This document shows positions 1 through 5,861 of a stretch of DNA of 10,348 bases, piece after piece. Position 1 is the first letter of the stretch; the number at the start of each line of letters is the position of its first letter. Both the position numbers and the translations under genes were made by a program. Under the pieces are notes generated by a model that saw nothing but the letters and a program-made list of their open reading frames with translations, ran no database searches and was not told the origin of the DNA. Origin of the DNA: CAZFZT01 sp964523675 (GTDB lineage Bacteria > Planctomycetota > Phycisphaerae > Phycisphaerales > SM1A02); contig CAZFZT010000098.1 in the NCBI GenBank assembly GCA_964523675.1, forward strand, positions 1 to 10,348. Direction: 5' to 3'.

Positions 1-927
1 ATCGGCACGTTCGGGCGTTGTGCCCGCATAAAGCGCGACCATGCCACGATCTCGCCCACCGCGGTACGACGCGCCGACGCTGTAGCACAACGAGCGCTTC
101 TGACGCACCTGCGTGAAGAGTCGCCCGCTGGTGCCGCCGCTGAGCACATTCGTGGCGAGCCGCTCGATCATCGATGACTCGTGCGGCTCAGGCGGCGCAT
201 CGTACGCAAGGGCGATGTGGACCTGTGCCGTTTCATCAGCAATATGTCGCCGACCACGCTGCGGCTCGCCGGCCTCCTCCGGCTCACGAGCATCCCCCTG
301 CCAACCGGAAAGTAATTCGTCGAGTTGAGACGCAATGGCGTCGGCGTCAACGGCGCCCGCAACGGCCAGAATCGATCCGCCAGGCACGCATCGGCCGGCC
401 CACGCCGCCCGCAGCTCCTCGATGGTGGCGGCCTCAAGCACCTCCCCCGCCCCGTAGCCGTGTCGGTTGAACGGCGGCGGAACGTGCTGCTCATTCAGTC
501 GCAGCATCACCAGGTGCTGCGGCTCATCAGCAAGACCCGCAAGCGACTGCAGGCACAAGCGCCGAACCGGATCGAGCTGTTCAGCCGGAAGTGCCGGCCG
601 TGTCACCATGGACGCGATCAGCGGCAGCGCAGAAGCCAGCCGTTCGCCGAGCATGATGGCGCTGAGCCGCATGTGGTGGGTTGAAACATCACTGCTCCGC
701 TGGACACCCAGCCGGTCGAGCGCGTCGGAGTGTTCGCGACTGGTCAACCCGCCGGCCCCGCGAAAAATCAGCTCGCTCAGCAACGCTGCCTGGCCGTCAC
801 CATCGGCCGGGTCCGTCGCTGAACCCATCGGCAACAGCCAGCTCATCGCGGCAGAGGCGACATTGGGTATGGCTTCTGCGACCAACGTCATGCCGCAGCT
901 CAGTTTTCGATTCGTGATCGTGCTCAT
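1..927 (-). CDS. M16-family (insulinase/processing-peptidase fold) protein lacking the zinc motif, C-terminus beyond the window
   Basis: Reading the minus strand from the ATG at 925-927 gives 309 open codons to the left edge, so the gene is cut by the window. The N-terminus (KLSCGMTLVAEAIPNV, then a WLLPMGSATDP strand) and the SGRLFTQVRQKRSLCYSVGA segment at about residues 267-286 are typical of M16 peptidases; the latter is the R/Y element of the C-terminal domain that helps bind substrate. At the place where active members carry HxxEH (residues about 48-57, AALLSELIFRG) there are no histidines, so this chain should not bind zinc. Such members usually act as the non-catalytic partner of an HxxEH-bearing subunit, which is not in this window and might lie beyond position 1. 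No Shine-Dalgarno sequence precedes the ATG; a weak TACCCT hexamer lies 9 bases upstream. Confidence in the family is high; the partner role is inferred. Confidence 0.85.
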   Translation of the reverse strand, partial: MSTITNRKLSCGMTLVAEAIPNVASAAMSWLLPMGSATDPADGDGQAALLSELIFRGAGGLTSREHSDALDRLGVQRSSDVSTHHMRLSAIMLGERLASALPLIASMVTRPALPAEQLDPVRRLCLQSLAGLADEPQHLVMLRLNEQHVPPPFNRHGYGAGEVLEAATIEELRAAWAGRCVPGGSILAVAGAVDADAIASQLDELLSGWQGDAREPEEAGEPQRGRRHIADETAQVHIALAYDAPPEPHESSMIERLATNVLSGGTSGRLFTQVRQKRSLCYSVGASYRGGRDRGMVALYAGTTPERAD

Positions 928-969
928 GAACTGTGCAGGGTATCGGCGAAAGCGAAGCGAGGACAGCGA

Positions 970-995
970 CGCCCGGAACCGGATCCGGCCGGGCG
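970..995. repeat. GC-rich imperfect palindrome in a divergent intergenic region
   Basis: CGCCCGG and CCGGGCG arms flank a CCGGATCCGG core, with two unpaired A bases on the left side. It lies in the 244-base space between the divergent M16 gene and the membrane-anchored protein gene. It could be a regulatory site, a 5'-UTR hairpin of either gene, or chance in GC-rich DNA. I see no convincing sigma-70-type promoter pair in the rest of this space. Confidence 0.35.
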
Positions 996-1171
996 GCAGG
1001 ATGCCAGCTTATCGCCACTGGCCGCTCATTGCATATCGAAGGGCGTCCTCCGTTTCGATCCCATCGACCCAACCGCTACAGATGCAACGGCCGGAGTCGA
1101 TTCCGTCGCACGGGGCTGTCGGATCGGGAGAACTTTGCCGATCATTCCGGGTGTTAGGTGAGGGCGTACCC

Positions 1172-1633
1172 ATGCGAATCGTGTACACCATCATGATCGG
1201 CATCATGCTTGGAGGCATTGTGGCCGCCGGCGCTTGGCGCGCGCATACTGAGCGCGAATGGGACAGCCGGATTCGCGAGACGCGCAGCGAACTTCAGCGG
1301 CTTGAGCGGGAAATCTCCATTCGGGCCGCACTCCGAGATGTTCCGATGTCCGAGCGTGGCTATCCGCTCAAGATCGATCCGTCATGGTTCGAGGGTGGGC
1401 GTCCGTACAACGCGCTTCTCAGCGGCGCCAGGCCCTGGCTGGAAATCTCAGCCAGCTCGCAGAGGGATCTCCGGCATCCGAATGATCCGATTGCGATGAA
1501 CGGCCTTCAGGCCGTGTTCTGGTACAACCCTCATACCGGGGATGTCCGGGCCAGAGTGCCGGCACAACCCACCGAAGAGGCGTCGTTTGAACTGTACAAC
1601 AAGGTCAATGGTTCGGCTCTGTATCCACGGTGA
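1172..1633 (+). CDS. hypothetical single-pass membrane protein with coiled coil and C-terminal globular domain
   Basis: The product has 153 residues. Residues about 3-22 (VYTIMIGIMLGGIVAAGAW) form one hydrophobic segment followed by a charged stretch, so it is probably anchored in the inner membrane by its N-terminus with the remainder outside the cytoplasm. Residues about 27-55 (heptad-like, with RSELQRLEREI) look like a coiled coil. The rest contains GYPLKIDPSWFEGG, RPWLEIS and FWYNPHTGDVRARVP. The layout recalls pseudopilin-like or periplasmic anchored proteins, but I recognise no family and there is no prepilin peptidase site. The ATG at 1172 was chosen because the membrane segment begins there and a GGTGAGGG-like site lies just upstream; the frame stays open upstream to 467, but that part lies over the M16 gene on the other strand. 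It converges with dapB, with 21 bases between. Confidence 0.6.
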   Translation: MRIVYTIMIGIMLGGIVAAGAWRAHTEREWDSRIRETRSELQRLEREISIRAALRDVPMSERGYPLKIDPSWFEGGRPYNALLSGARPWLEISASSQRDLRHPNDPIAMNGLQAVFWYNPHTGDVRARVPAQPTEEASFELYNKVNGSALYPR

Positions 1634-1654
1634 GCAGCCGGCGGCCGATGATGT

Positions 1655-2380
1655 TCAACGTGCCCGCCCGTCATCGAGAGCGCCGGCCGTGTTCTCGATC
1701 CTGAGCGAATCTTCGATCGTGTACATGCCGGGGGCGCGACCGACAAGCCATGTGGCGGCGCGGAGCGCCCCGCGCGCAAAAAGGTCCCGATTCGTCGCCT
1801 GGTGGAAAATTTTTATTCGCTCGCCGGGCCCCGCAAACTCGACCGAATGATCCCCGATGACGTCACCTGCGCGCAGTGCGTGAATGCGTTCATCGGGCAG
1901 ATGCGCGCCTGCCTCACGCAGCGTTTTCGCCAGGCGCAGCGCAGTGCCTGACGGCGCATCGCGCTTCTGGTTGTGATGCGTGTCCACGATGTCAATATCG
2001 AAGTCGCATCCGAGCAGGCGGTGCGCTTCAGCAATCAGATGGTTCACGACCGCAACGCCAAGCGACGTGTTCGGCGCGACCATGACAGGGATCGACTCTG
2101 CGCAAAACCCCAGTTTTTTCAGTGTTTCCTGCGACAGGCCGGTTGATCCCACGAGCAGCGCAGCGCGGGATGAGCGCGCGTACTCGCACGCTTCCTGCGC
2201 GCCCGCATCTGAAGTGAAGTCGATCACGACATCACATGCGATCGGCGCGTCACCGTGCGCTGACCGCGCATTGGCGGCATCAATGCGCGCTGCGATCACG
2301 AAGCGCTCATCGCGCTCAGCGAGCTCGCAGATGCGCGTTCCCATGCGTCCGGATGCGCCGTGGACGAGCAGTCGAATCAT
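1655..2380 (-). CDS. dapB: 4-hydroxy-tetrahydrodipicolinate reductase
   Basis: The 241-residue product reduces 4-hydroxy-tetrahydrodipicolinate to tetrahydrodipicolinate with NAD(P)H in the cytoplasm, on the route to diaminopimelate and lysine. Visible motifs are the dinucleotide-binding loop GASGRMG (residues 8-14), VIDFT (52-56), the GSTG loop (78-81), APNTSLGV (102-109) and the signature DTHHNQKRDAPSGTA (133-147), which holds the catalytic histidine and Lys139. It is a compact member, shorter than the E. coli enzyme of about 270 residues, with no visible damage. The ATG at 2378-2380 is chosen over an upstream in-frame start because AGGAG lies 10 bases before it and the Rossmann strand IRLLVHGASG begins immediately after. 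A perfect TTGACA on the minus strand (2423-2428) could be its -35 box, but no good -10 follows. It is divergent from the H1-like gene and shares its regulatory region. Confidence 0.95.
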   Translation of the reverse strand: MIRLLVHGASGRMGTRICELAERDERFVIAARIDAANARSAHGDAPIACDVVIDFTSDAGAQEACEYARSSRAALLVGSTGLSQETLKKLGFCAESIPVMVAPNTSLGVAVVNHLIAEAHRLLGCDFDIDIVDTHHNQKRDAPSGTALRLAKTLREAGAHLPDERIHALRAGDVIGDHSVEFAGPGERIKIFHQATNRDLFARGALRAATWLVGRAPGMYTIEDSLRIENTAGALDDGRAR

Positions 2381-2429
2381 GGTGGGCGACTCCTGGGTGG
2401 AAAGGCGAACTTGAAAAAATTCTGTCAAG

Positions 2430-2448
2430 GGACTTCACATTGAAGTCC
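2430..2448. promoter_or_regulatory. perfect 8+3+8 palindrome, operator-like
   Basis: GGACTTCACATTGAAGTCC consists of two perfectly complementary 8-base arms around a CAT spacer. It lies in the divergent dapB/H1-like intergenic region, overlaps the -35-like element proposed for the H1-like gene, and sits just beyond the TTGACA proposed for dapB. That is the usual form and place of a dimeric repressor site. The palindrome is seen directly; the operator role is inferred. Confidence 0.5.
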
Positions 2449-2462
2449 GATAGATGTAAAAA
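2434..2462 (+). promoter_or_regulatory. candidate sigma-70-type promoter of the H1-like gene
   Basis: TTCACA (2434-2439, 5 of 6 matches to TTGACA), a 17-base spacer and TAAAAA (2457-2462, 4 of 6 matches to TATAAT) lie in a locally AT-rich stretch. Transcription would start near 2469, giving a leader of about 84 bases with two hairpins. The -35 half lies inside the palindrome at 2430-2448. Confidence 0.4.
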
Positions 2463-2468
2463 TTAGGC

Positions 2469-2487
2469 GCGGCGGTCGGTCCGCCGC
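2469..2487 (+). promoter_or_regulatory. 5'-UTR hairpin 1 of the H1-like gene
   Basis: GCGGCGG and CCGCCGC form a perfect 7-bp GC stem around a TCGGT loop, beginning almost at the predicted transcription start. The bases AACTTTTC follow. This could protect the 5' end of the mRNA or act as a weak attenuator; the U-run is too short to call it a terminator. Confidence 0.4.
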
Positions 2488-2499
2488 AACTTTTCTGTC

Positions 2500-2525
2500 C
2501 TGTGTCACTCCGACTTTAGACACAG
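2500..2525 (+). promoter_or_regulatory. 5'-UTR hairpin 2 of the H1-like gene
   Basis: CTGTGTC (2500-2506) pairs perfectly with GACACAG (2519-2525) across a 12-base loop. The stem ends 10 bases before the ribosome site and leaves it exposed. Confidence 0.35.
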
Positions 2526-2535
2526 AAACCTTTAC

Positions 2536-2544
2536 AAAGGAGGT
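2536..2544 (+). promoter_or_regulatory. near-ideal Shine-Dalgarno site of the H1-like gene
   Basis: AAAGGAGGT, a full match to the anti-Shine-Dalgarno end of 16S rRNA, lies 8 bases before the ATG at 2553. It is by far the strongest ribosome site in the window, so the protein is probably made in large amounts. Confidence 0.85.
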
Positions 2545-2552
2545 CATTCATT

Positions 2553-2849
2553 ATGGCCAAGAAACGCGCCACGAAGAAGAAGGCAACCAAGAAGCGCGCA
2601 ACCAAGAAGCGCGCGACCAAGAAGGCCGCCAAGAAGGGAACCCGCAAGAAGGCCGCCAAGAAAGGCACGCGCAAGAAAGCCGCTAAGAAGGGCACGCGCA
2701 AGAAGGCCGCCAAGAAGGGCACCCGCAAGAAGGCCGCCAAGAAGGGCACGCGCAAAAAGGCCGCCAAGAAGGGCACGCGCAAGAAGGCCGCTCGCAAGAA
2801 GGCCACTCGCAAGAAGGCCACTCGACGCAGGACCGCTTCTCGCATGTGA
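2553..2849 (+). CDS. histone H1-like Lys/Arg/Ala-rich DNA-binding protein
   Basis: The 98-residue, extremely basic product consists almost only of Lys, Arg, Ala, Thr and Gly. After an N-terminal KRATKK-type section (residues 1-22) come six copies of the nonapeptide KKAAKKGTR (residues 23-76), then an RKKATRKKAT section and the tail RRRTASRM. It has no hydrophobic core and should be disordered in solution. Such sequences resemble the C-terminal tails of eukaryotic H1, the bacterial H1-like proteins AlgP and Hc2, and the tails of some HU proteins; they bind and condense DNA without sequence specificity. It probably acts as a nucleoid protein. There is no HU domain, so this is a free-standing tail. 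The repeats are also tandem at the DNA level (27-base unit). It stands alone as a monocistronic unit with its own candidate promoter, strong ribosome site and terminator. Confidence 0.85.
   Translation: MAKKRATKKKATKKRATKKRATKKAAKKGTRKKAAKKGTRKKAAKKGTRKKAAKKGTRKKAAKKGTRKKAAKKGTRKKAARKKATRKKATRRRTASRM
2619..2780 (+). repeat. 27-base coding tandem repeat, six units
   Basis: Six in-frame copies of a 27-base unit encode KKAAKKGTR and differ by only a few bases, mostly at third positions. The unit length keeps the frame, so copy-number change by slippage or recombination would lengthen or shorten the DNA-binding protein without breaking it. Confidence 0.85.
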
Positions 2850-2876
2850 GCCGCGGCTCATTCTTCAAAGCAACGC

Positions 2877-2914
2877 AACGGGGTCGGCGACAAGCCGGCC
2901 CCGTTCGTTTTTTT
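2877..2914 (+). terminator. intrinsic terminator of the H1-like gene
   Basis: AACGGGGTCGGC pairs with GCCGGCCCCGTT (12 bp, one G-U pair) around the loop GACAA, and a run of seven T (2908-2914) follows after CG. It begins 27 bases after the stop codon and is the clearest terminator in the window. Confidence 0.9.
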
Positions 2915-3023
2915 GAGTTCGGCCTGCGTTCAGACGATGAGACCGTGCAAGCGTGGATCATCCACCCGTACAATGACGCATCATGAGCGCACGCTCGATT
3001 TGCTCAGCCCATAGGTCACTGAA

Positions 3024-3029
3024 TACCAT
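3024..3029 (+). promoter_or_regulatory. candidate -10 box for leaderless ferredoxin mRNA
   Basis: TACCAT lies 8 bases before the ferredoxin ATG, which has no Shine-Dalgarno sequence. At that distance the mRNA would start at or within two bases of the start codon. A -35-like TTGCTC (3000-3005) lies 18 bases further upstream. Confidence 0.35.
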
Positions 3030-3037
3030 CTCATTCC

Positions 3038-3298
3038 ATGACACACGTCATCGCAGAACCATGCATCGGCACCAAAGACACCTCCTGCGTCGAGGTCTGC
3101 CCCGTTGACTGCATTCATCCCACCTCCGAGGAAGGAGTGTTCGAAGGTGCAGAGATGCTCTACATCGATCCGGAAACATGTATCGATTGCGGCCTGTGCG
3201 TCGACGAGTGTCCCGTCCAGGCGATCTTCCCCGAGGAGGATCTTCCCGAAGAGTGGCATCAATACCTTCAAATCAACGCCGACTGGTACAAGAAGTAG
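3038..3298 (+). CDS. seven-iron-type (3Fe-4S/4Fe-4S) ferredoxin
   Basis: The 86-residue product is a small cytoplasmic electron carrier of the Azotobacter FdI / Thermus type. The first cysteine group is C9, C17, C21, C25 in CIGTKDTSCVEVCPVDC; the second is C48, C51, C54, C58 in CIDCGLCVDECP. By family knowledge C21, C48, C51 and C54 hold the 4Fe-4S cluster, and C9, C17 and C58 hold the 3Fe-4S cluster. The residue matching the second cysteine of a full 8Fe motif is Thr12, which fits a 3Fe site. The C-terminus (PEEDLPEEWHQYLQINADWYKK) matches the extension usual in this group. No Shine-Dalgarno site precedes the ATG. It ends 18 bases from the convergent cysteine hydrolase gene, with no terminator between them. 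The redox partner is not evident from the neighbours. Confidence 0.92.
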   Translation: MTHVIAEPCIGTKDTSCVEVCPVDCIHPTSEEGVFEGAEMLYIDPETCIDCGLCVDECPVQAIFPEEDLPEEWHQYLQINADWYKK

Positions 3299-3316
3299 TC
3301 CGTTGCCCTGCCGCGT

Positions 3317-3880
3317 TCACTGCTCGACTCCTTTGGCAAGTTCGAGCAGCGCGCCGAAGGCGGGGTGTTTGGCGTCGCCCATGAGTTCATACATGACCGA
3401 AAGCGCACCGGTGGTGATGGCTCCAGCCCGCTCCATTCGGCGATAGGCCGGCTGGATCTGATCGCGCTGACTCGCCGAGATTGCATCGGAGACCAGCCAA
3501 ACCTGACGCCCCGCAGCCAGCAGATCGAGCGCCGTCTGCAGCACGCAAACATGGGCTTCGATGCCGCAGATCAGGATGCTTGATCGATTCCACTCATCAA
3601 GCTGGTCGACCACCAGATCGATCGCCGCACTAAACCGTGTCTTCTCCACTCGCCGCGACTGGTCGCGCATGGCGGATGAGACTTCATCGACAGTTCGGCC
3701 GAGGCCCCGTGGATACTGCTCGGTCACCAGATATGGCACATCAAGCTCAGCGGCCGCGCGCAGCATGATGCCGCTGTTGGTGGCGATCCGATGAGCATCC
3801 ACGATCGTCGGCATCAGCCGCTCCTGCACATCCACGACAAGCAGCGCGGCTTCCTCGATTCGCAATCGTGGCACAGGCAT
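3317..3880 (-). CDS. isochorismatase-family cysteine hydrolase
   Basis: The 187-residue product has the isochorismatase-like fold with the Asp-Lys-Cys triad: D17 in LLVVDVQERL, K80 in EKTRFSA and C112 in GIEAHVCVLQTA; the IEAH loop carries the expected cis-peptide region. TEQYPRGLGRT (residues 53-63) is typical of the YcaC-like branch, so it is probably a cytoplasmic hydrolase with an unknown substrate; no nicotinamide or siderophore genes lie nearby to guide a guess. The ATG at 3878-3880 is preferred to an in-frame TTG at 3901 because the fold begins about 10 residues later and the TTG has no ribosome site. No Shine-Dalgarno site precedes the ATG either; TACACT lies 8 bases upstream. It is convergent with the ferredoxin gene. 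Confidence 0.9.
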   Translation of the reverse strand: MPVPRLRIEEAALLVVDVQERLMPTIVDAHRIATNSGIMLRAAAELDVPYLVTEQYPRGLGRTVDEVSSAMRDQSRRVEKTRFSAAIDLVVDQLDEWNRSSILICGIEAHVCVLQTALDLLAAGRQVWLVSDAISASQRDQIQPAYRRMERAGAITTGALSVMYELMGDAKHPAFGALLELAKGVEQ

Positions 3881-3888
3881 TGTCGAGA

Positions 3889-3894
3889 AGTGTA
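3889..3894 (-). promoter_or_regulatory. candidate -10 box for leaderless hydrolase mRNA
   Basis: On the minus strand TACACT (4 of 6 consensus bases) lies 8 bases before the chosen ATG, which has no Shine-Dalgarno sequence. No clear -35 box is seen at 16-18 bases upstream. Confidence 0.3.
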
Positions 3895-4103
3895 CGTCCA
3901 AACGAGCCGTACCGACACGGACACGCCGCGCTTGATACCCACGTCCTAGGATTTACTCATCGAGCGGCGGCGTGGCTCTCGTTCGGACGCGTCAATGCAC
4001 TCGAAACCGCGGCCTTCCGGCACGCGGCTATTGAGCGAAGAGTGAAACTCATGCGTGAAATGCGGCGACAGCGCTTCCCAAAGAGCGTTCGGGAGGATTC
4101 AAT

Positions 4104-4496
4104 ATGCAAAGCCACGCCATGCCATTCGAGGAGCATTCATTCAACGGCCGGGTTTGCGAAACCGAGGTGACCTCGGCCGACTGCCACCTCGCCACCGCCA
4201 TGCACCTCTCGCCCTTTGCCACGCTCATTGGCCTGGGTCCGCTGGCGTTGCTGATTCCCCTTGTGATCTGGCTGGTGAAGAAGGACGAATCCGCGTTCAT
4301 GGACGACCACGGGCGCGAAATCCTCAATGCCATCATCAGTTTCTTCCTGCTTCACGTCATCCTGGTGATCACGATCATCGGCATTCCGCTGTTGCTCGTG
4401 CTGTGGATTGTGGCGATTGTGAGTCTGATCCGGGCGGCCATTGCCGGCTCTCGCGGCGAGTACTTCAGGTATCCGGTGACGTTTCGGCTGTTGTAG
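4104..4496 (+). CDS. DUF4870 family membrane protein (copy 1)
   Basis: The 130-residue product starts with a soluble part of about 35 residues and continues with hydrophobic segments at about 38-58 and 76-109. The family signature is clear: WLVKKDESAFMDDHGREILN (56-75), where a membrane helix meets a charged cytoplasmic loop, and the closing GSRGEYFRYPVTFRLL. DUF4870 proteins are small inner-membrane proteins, distantly related to Tic20-like proteins, with no settled function. GGGAGGA (4091-4097) lies 6 bases before the ATG and fixes the start. Two cysteines (18 and 27) and a His-containing N-terminus are specific to this copy. It is followed after 49 bases by a second DUF4870 gene of the same length, probably a tandem duplication, and then by lptB. 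Confidence 0.85.
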   Translation: MQSHAMPFEEHSFNGRVCETEVTSADCHLATAMHLSPFATLIGLGPLALLIPLVIWLVKKDESAFMDDHGREILNAIISFFLLHVILVITIIGIPLLLVLWIVAIVSLIRAAIAGSRGEYFRYPVTFRLL

Positions 4497-4545
4497 GAAC
4501 CGCCTCGATTTGCCGGACTCACCGCTTTCGGGCATCATGACCTTC

Positions 4546-4938
4546 ATGAGCGAACACCTGCCTCCTGAAGAACCGGCCAGCGCCCCAGCACCCGAGTCGC
4601 CCGAATCCACCGGTGAGGTCAGTTCAGATGACCGCAACCTGGCGCTGCTCACGCACATCCTCGGCTTCTTCACCAGAGTGCTCGGCCCACTCATCATCTG
4701 GCTCATCAAGAAAGATCAGTCGAAGTTCCTCGATCACCACGGTAAGCAGGCGCTGAACTTCCAGATCACAGTGTTGATCGTTTACGCTGTCGGCTCCCTT
4801 ACGACCTTCCTCGTCATCGGCTGCATCATTCTGCCCGCGGTGCTTGTCGTTGACATCGTGTTCTCCATTCTTGCGGCGCTGGCTGGCAGTCGTGGCGAAT
4901 GGTATCGGTATCCCCTTGCGCTGCCGTTGTTGAAGTAG
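4546..4938 (+). CDS. DUF4870 family membrane protein (copy 2)
   Basis: The 130-residue product is a paralogue of the gene just upstream. It has an acidic Pro/Ala/Glu-rich N-terminus (residues 1-30), then LLTHILGFFTRVLGPLIIWL, the signature WLIKKDQSKFLDHHGKQALN (52-71), two more hydrophobic stretches (about 73-92 and 93-112) and GSRGEWYRYPLALPLL. It should sit in the cytoplasmic membrane; its function is unknown. The start is uncertain: the ATG at 4546 gives a typical MSEHLPPEE opening, and an in-frame ATG at 4537 would add three residues; neither has a clear ribosome site. Its spacing from copy 1 suggests co-transcription. A hairpin that overlaps the ribosome site of lptB follows it. Confidence 0.85.
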   Translation: MSEHLPPEEPASAPAPESPESTGEVSSDDRNLALLTHILGFFTRVLGPLIIWLIKKDQSKFLDHHGKQALNFQITVLIVYAVGSLTTFLVIGCIILPAVLVVDIVFSILAALAGSRGEWYRYPLALPLLK

Positions 4939-4962
4939 CGTAACCGGCGCGCTCGCTGAACG

Positions 4963-4981
4963 GCTCCTGTTGCGCAGGAGC
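4963..4981 (+). promoter_or_regulatory. hairpin enclosing the lptB ribosome site
   Basis: GCTCCTG (4963-4969) pairs perfectly with CAGGAGC (4975-4981) around TTGCG. The only Shine-Dalgarno sequence for lptB, AGGAG at 4976-4980, is wholly inside the 3' arm, 9 bases before the TTG start. The folded form should hinder initiation. No T-run follows, so it is not an intrinsic terminator. Confidence 0.45.
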
Positions 4982-4989
4982 GGATAAAG

Positions 4990-5748
4990 TTGCTGCACGT
5001 GTCGCTCCTCACCGCGGTTCAACTCGTCAAGTCATACAACCGCCGCCGCGTCGTTGATGAAGTCTCCTTCGACATCGACACAGGCGAAGTGGTCGGTCTA
5101 CTCGGCCGCAACGGCGCCGGGAAGACGACGAGTTTTCGCATGACAATCGGCATGATCACCCCTGAAGCAGGGCGCGTAACCTTTCAAGGACGCGATGTCA
5201 CCGCACTGCCGATGTACAAGCACGCGCTCGCGGGGATGGGCTATCTGAGCCAGGAACCGAGCGTCTTTCAGCGCATGACGGTCGAGCAGAACCTCCTTGC
5301 GATTCTCGAAACGCAGCGGCTGACGCGCGCTGAGCGTAAGAAACGGGCGGCGGAGCTACTCACTCAGTTCGGCCTCAGACACAAAGCAAGGGAACAGGCC
5401 CGCACCTGCTCGGGCGGTGAGCGGCGTCGCCTCGAGATCGCGCGTGCCCTCATCACCAAGCCGCGACTCATGCTTCTCGACGAACCTTTCGCCGCAGTCG
5501 ATCCCCACACGGTTGAGGAGTTGCAAGGGGAGGTTCGTCGCCTCGCGGAGCAGGGTATTGCGATGCTCGTAACGGATCACAATGTGCAGCAGACCTTGCG
5601 CATCTGTGACCGGGCCTACATCATCCACGAAGGAAAAAACCTGCGTGAGGGCACGCCGCGCGAAATCATCAACGATCCGATGGTGCGCGAGGCCTACCTC
5701 GCCTCCACCTTCCGCGGCGACGAATTCGATCAGATCCCCGTTCAATAG
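4990..5748 (+). CDS. lptB: LPS export ABC transporter ATPase LptB
   Basis: The 252-residue product is the cytoplasmic ATPase that drives lipopolysaccharide extraction by the LptB2FG complex. Motifs in order are Walker A GRNGAGKTT (39-47), Q-loop Gln88 in GYLSQEPSVF, the signature SGGERRRLEIARAL (141-154), Walker B LMLLDEP (160-166) with Glu165, D-loop AAVDP and H-loop His197. The SGGERRR and TDHNVQQTLRICDRAYII segments are LptB hallmarks that separate it from LivF/LivG-type ATPases. The usual Leu before SGGE is Cys140 here. The TTG at 4990 is chosen because AGGAG lies 9 bases upstream and residues 6 onward match the family start. No lptA, lptC, lptF or lptG is in the window. Its presence indicates an outer membrane with LPS-like lipid. 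A GTG at 4999 is an alternative start without a suitably spaced ribosome site. Confidence 0.93.
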   Translation: MLHVSLLTAVQLVKSYNRRRVVDEVSFDIDTGEVVGLLGRNGAGKTTSFRMTIGMITPEAGRVTFQGRDVTALPMYKHALAGMGYLSQEPSVFQRMTVEQNLLAILETQRLTRAERKKRAAELLTQFGLRHKAREQARTCSGGERRRLEIARALITKPRLMLLDEPFAAVDPHTVEELQGEVRRLAEQGIAMLVTDHNVQQTLRICDRAYIIHEGKNLREGTPREIINDPMVREAYLASTFRGDEFDQIPVQ

Positions 5749-5831
5749 CCGCTTGCGGCTTCACGCCGCTGTCGAATTCGACCGGAAGGCGACATTGAAC
5801 GCCTGCGGGAAGCCGCAAACGGCCATCGATC

Positions 5832-5840
5832 TGATATGAT
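5832..5840 (+). promoter_or_regulatory. candidate extended -10 promoter of the pilT-like gene
   Basis: TGATATGAT is a TGn-TATAAT-type extended -10 (5 of 6 in the hexamer at 5835-5840). No -35 is evident, as is common with extended -10 promoters. Transcription would start near 5847, about 15 bases before the ATG and at the edge of the GAAAGGGG ribosome site. Confidence 0.4.
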
Positions 5841-5861
5841 GAATCCGAAAGGGGAATGCCT

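Noticed and set aside
467..1171. Long upstream extension of the frame of the membrane-anchored protein
   Set aside because: It lies largely antisense to the M16 gene, has shadow-frame composition, and the membrane segment and ribosome-like site mark the start at 1172.
2516..2861. Two long minus-strand frames with repeated leucine- and alanine-rich sequence
   Set aside because: They are antisense shadows of the 27-base repeats of the H1-like gene, with no start signals.
3881..3901. Seven-residue N-terminal extension of the cysteine hydrolase from a TTG
   Set aside because: It has no ribosome site and adds nothing to the fold; the ATG at 3880 matches the usual family start.
4137..4709. 190-codon minus-strand open frame
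   Set aside because: It is antisense to the two DUF4870 genes, which have family signatures and, for copy 1, a ribosome site; the minus-strand product shows no motif.
5771..5782. Perfect 12-base palindrome GTCGAATTCGAC between lptB and pilT
   Set aside because: It is too short and isolated to assign a role; such sites arise by chance, and nothing nearby suggests an operator.
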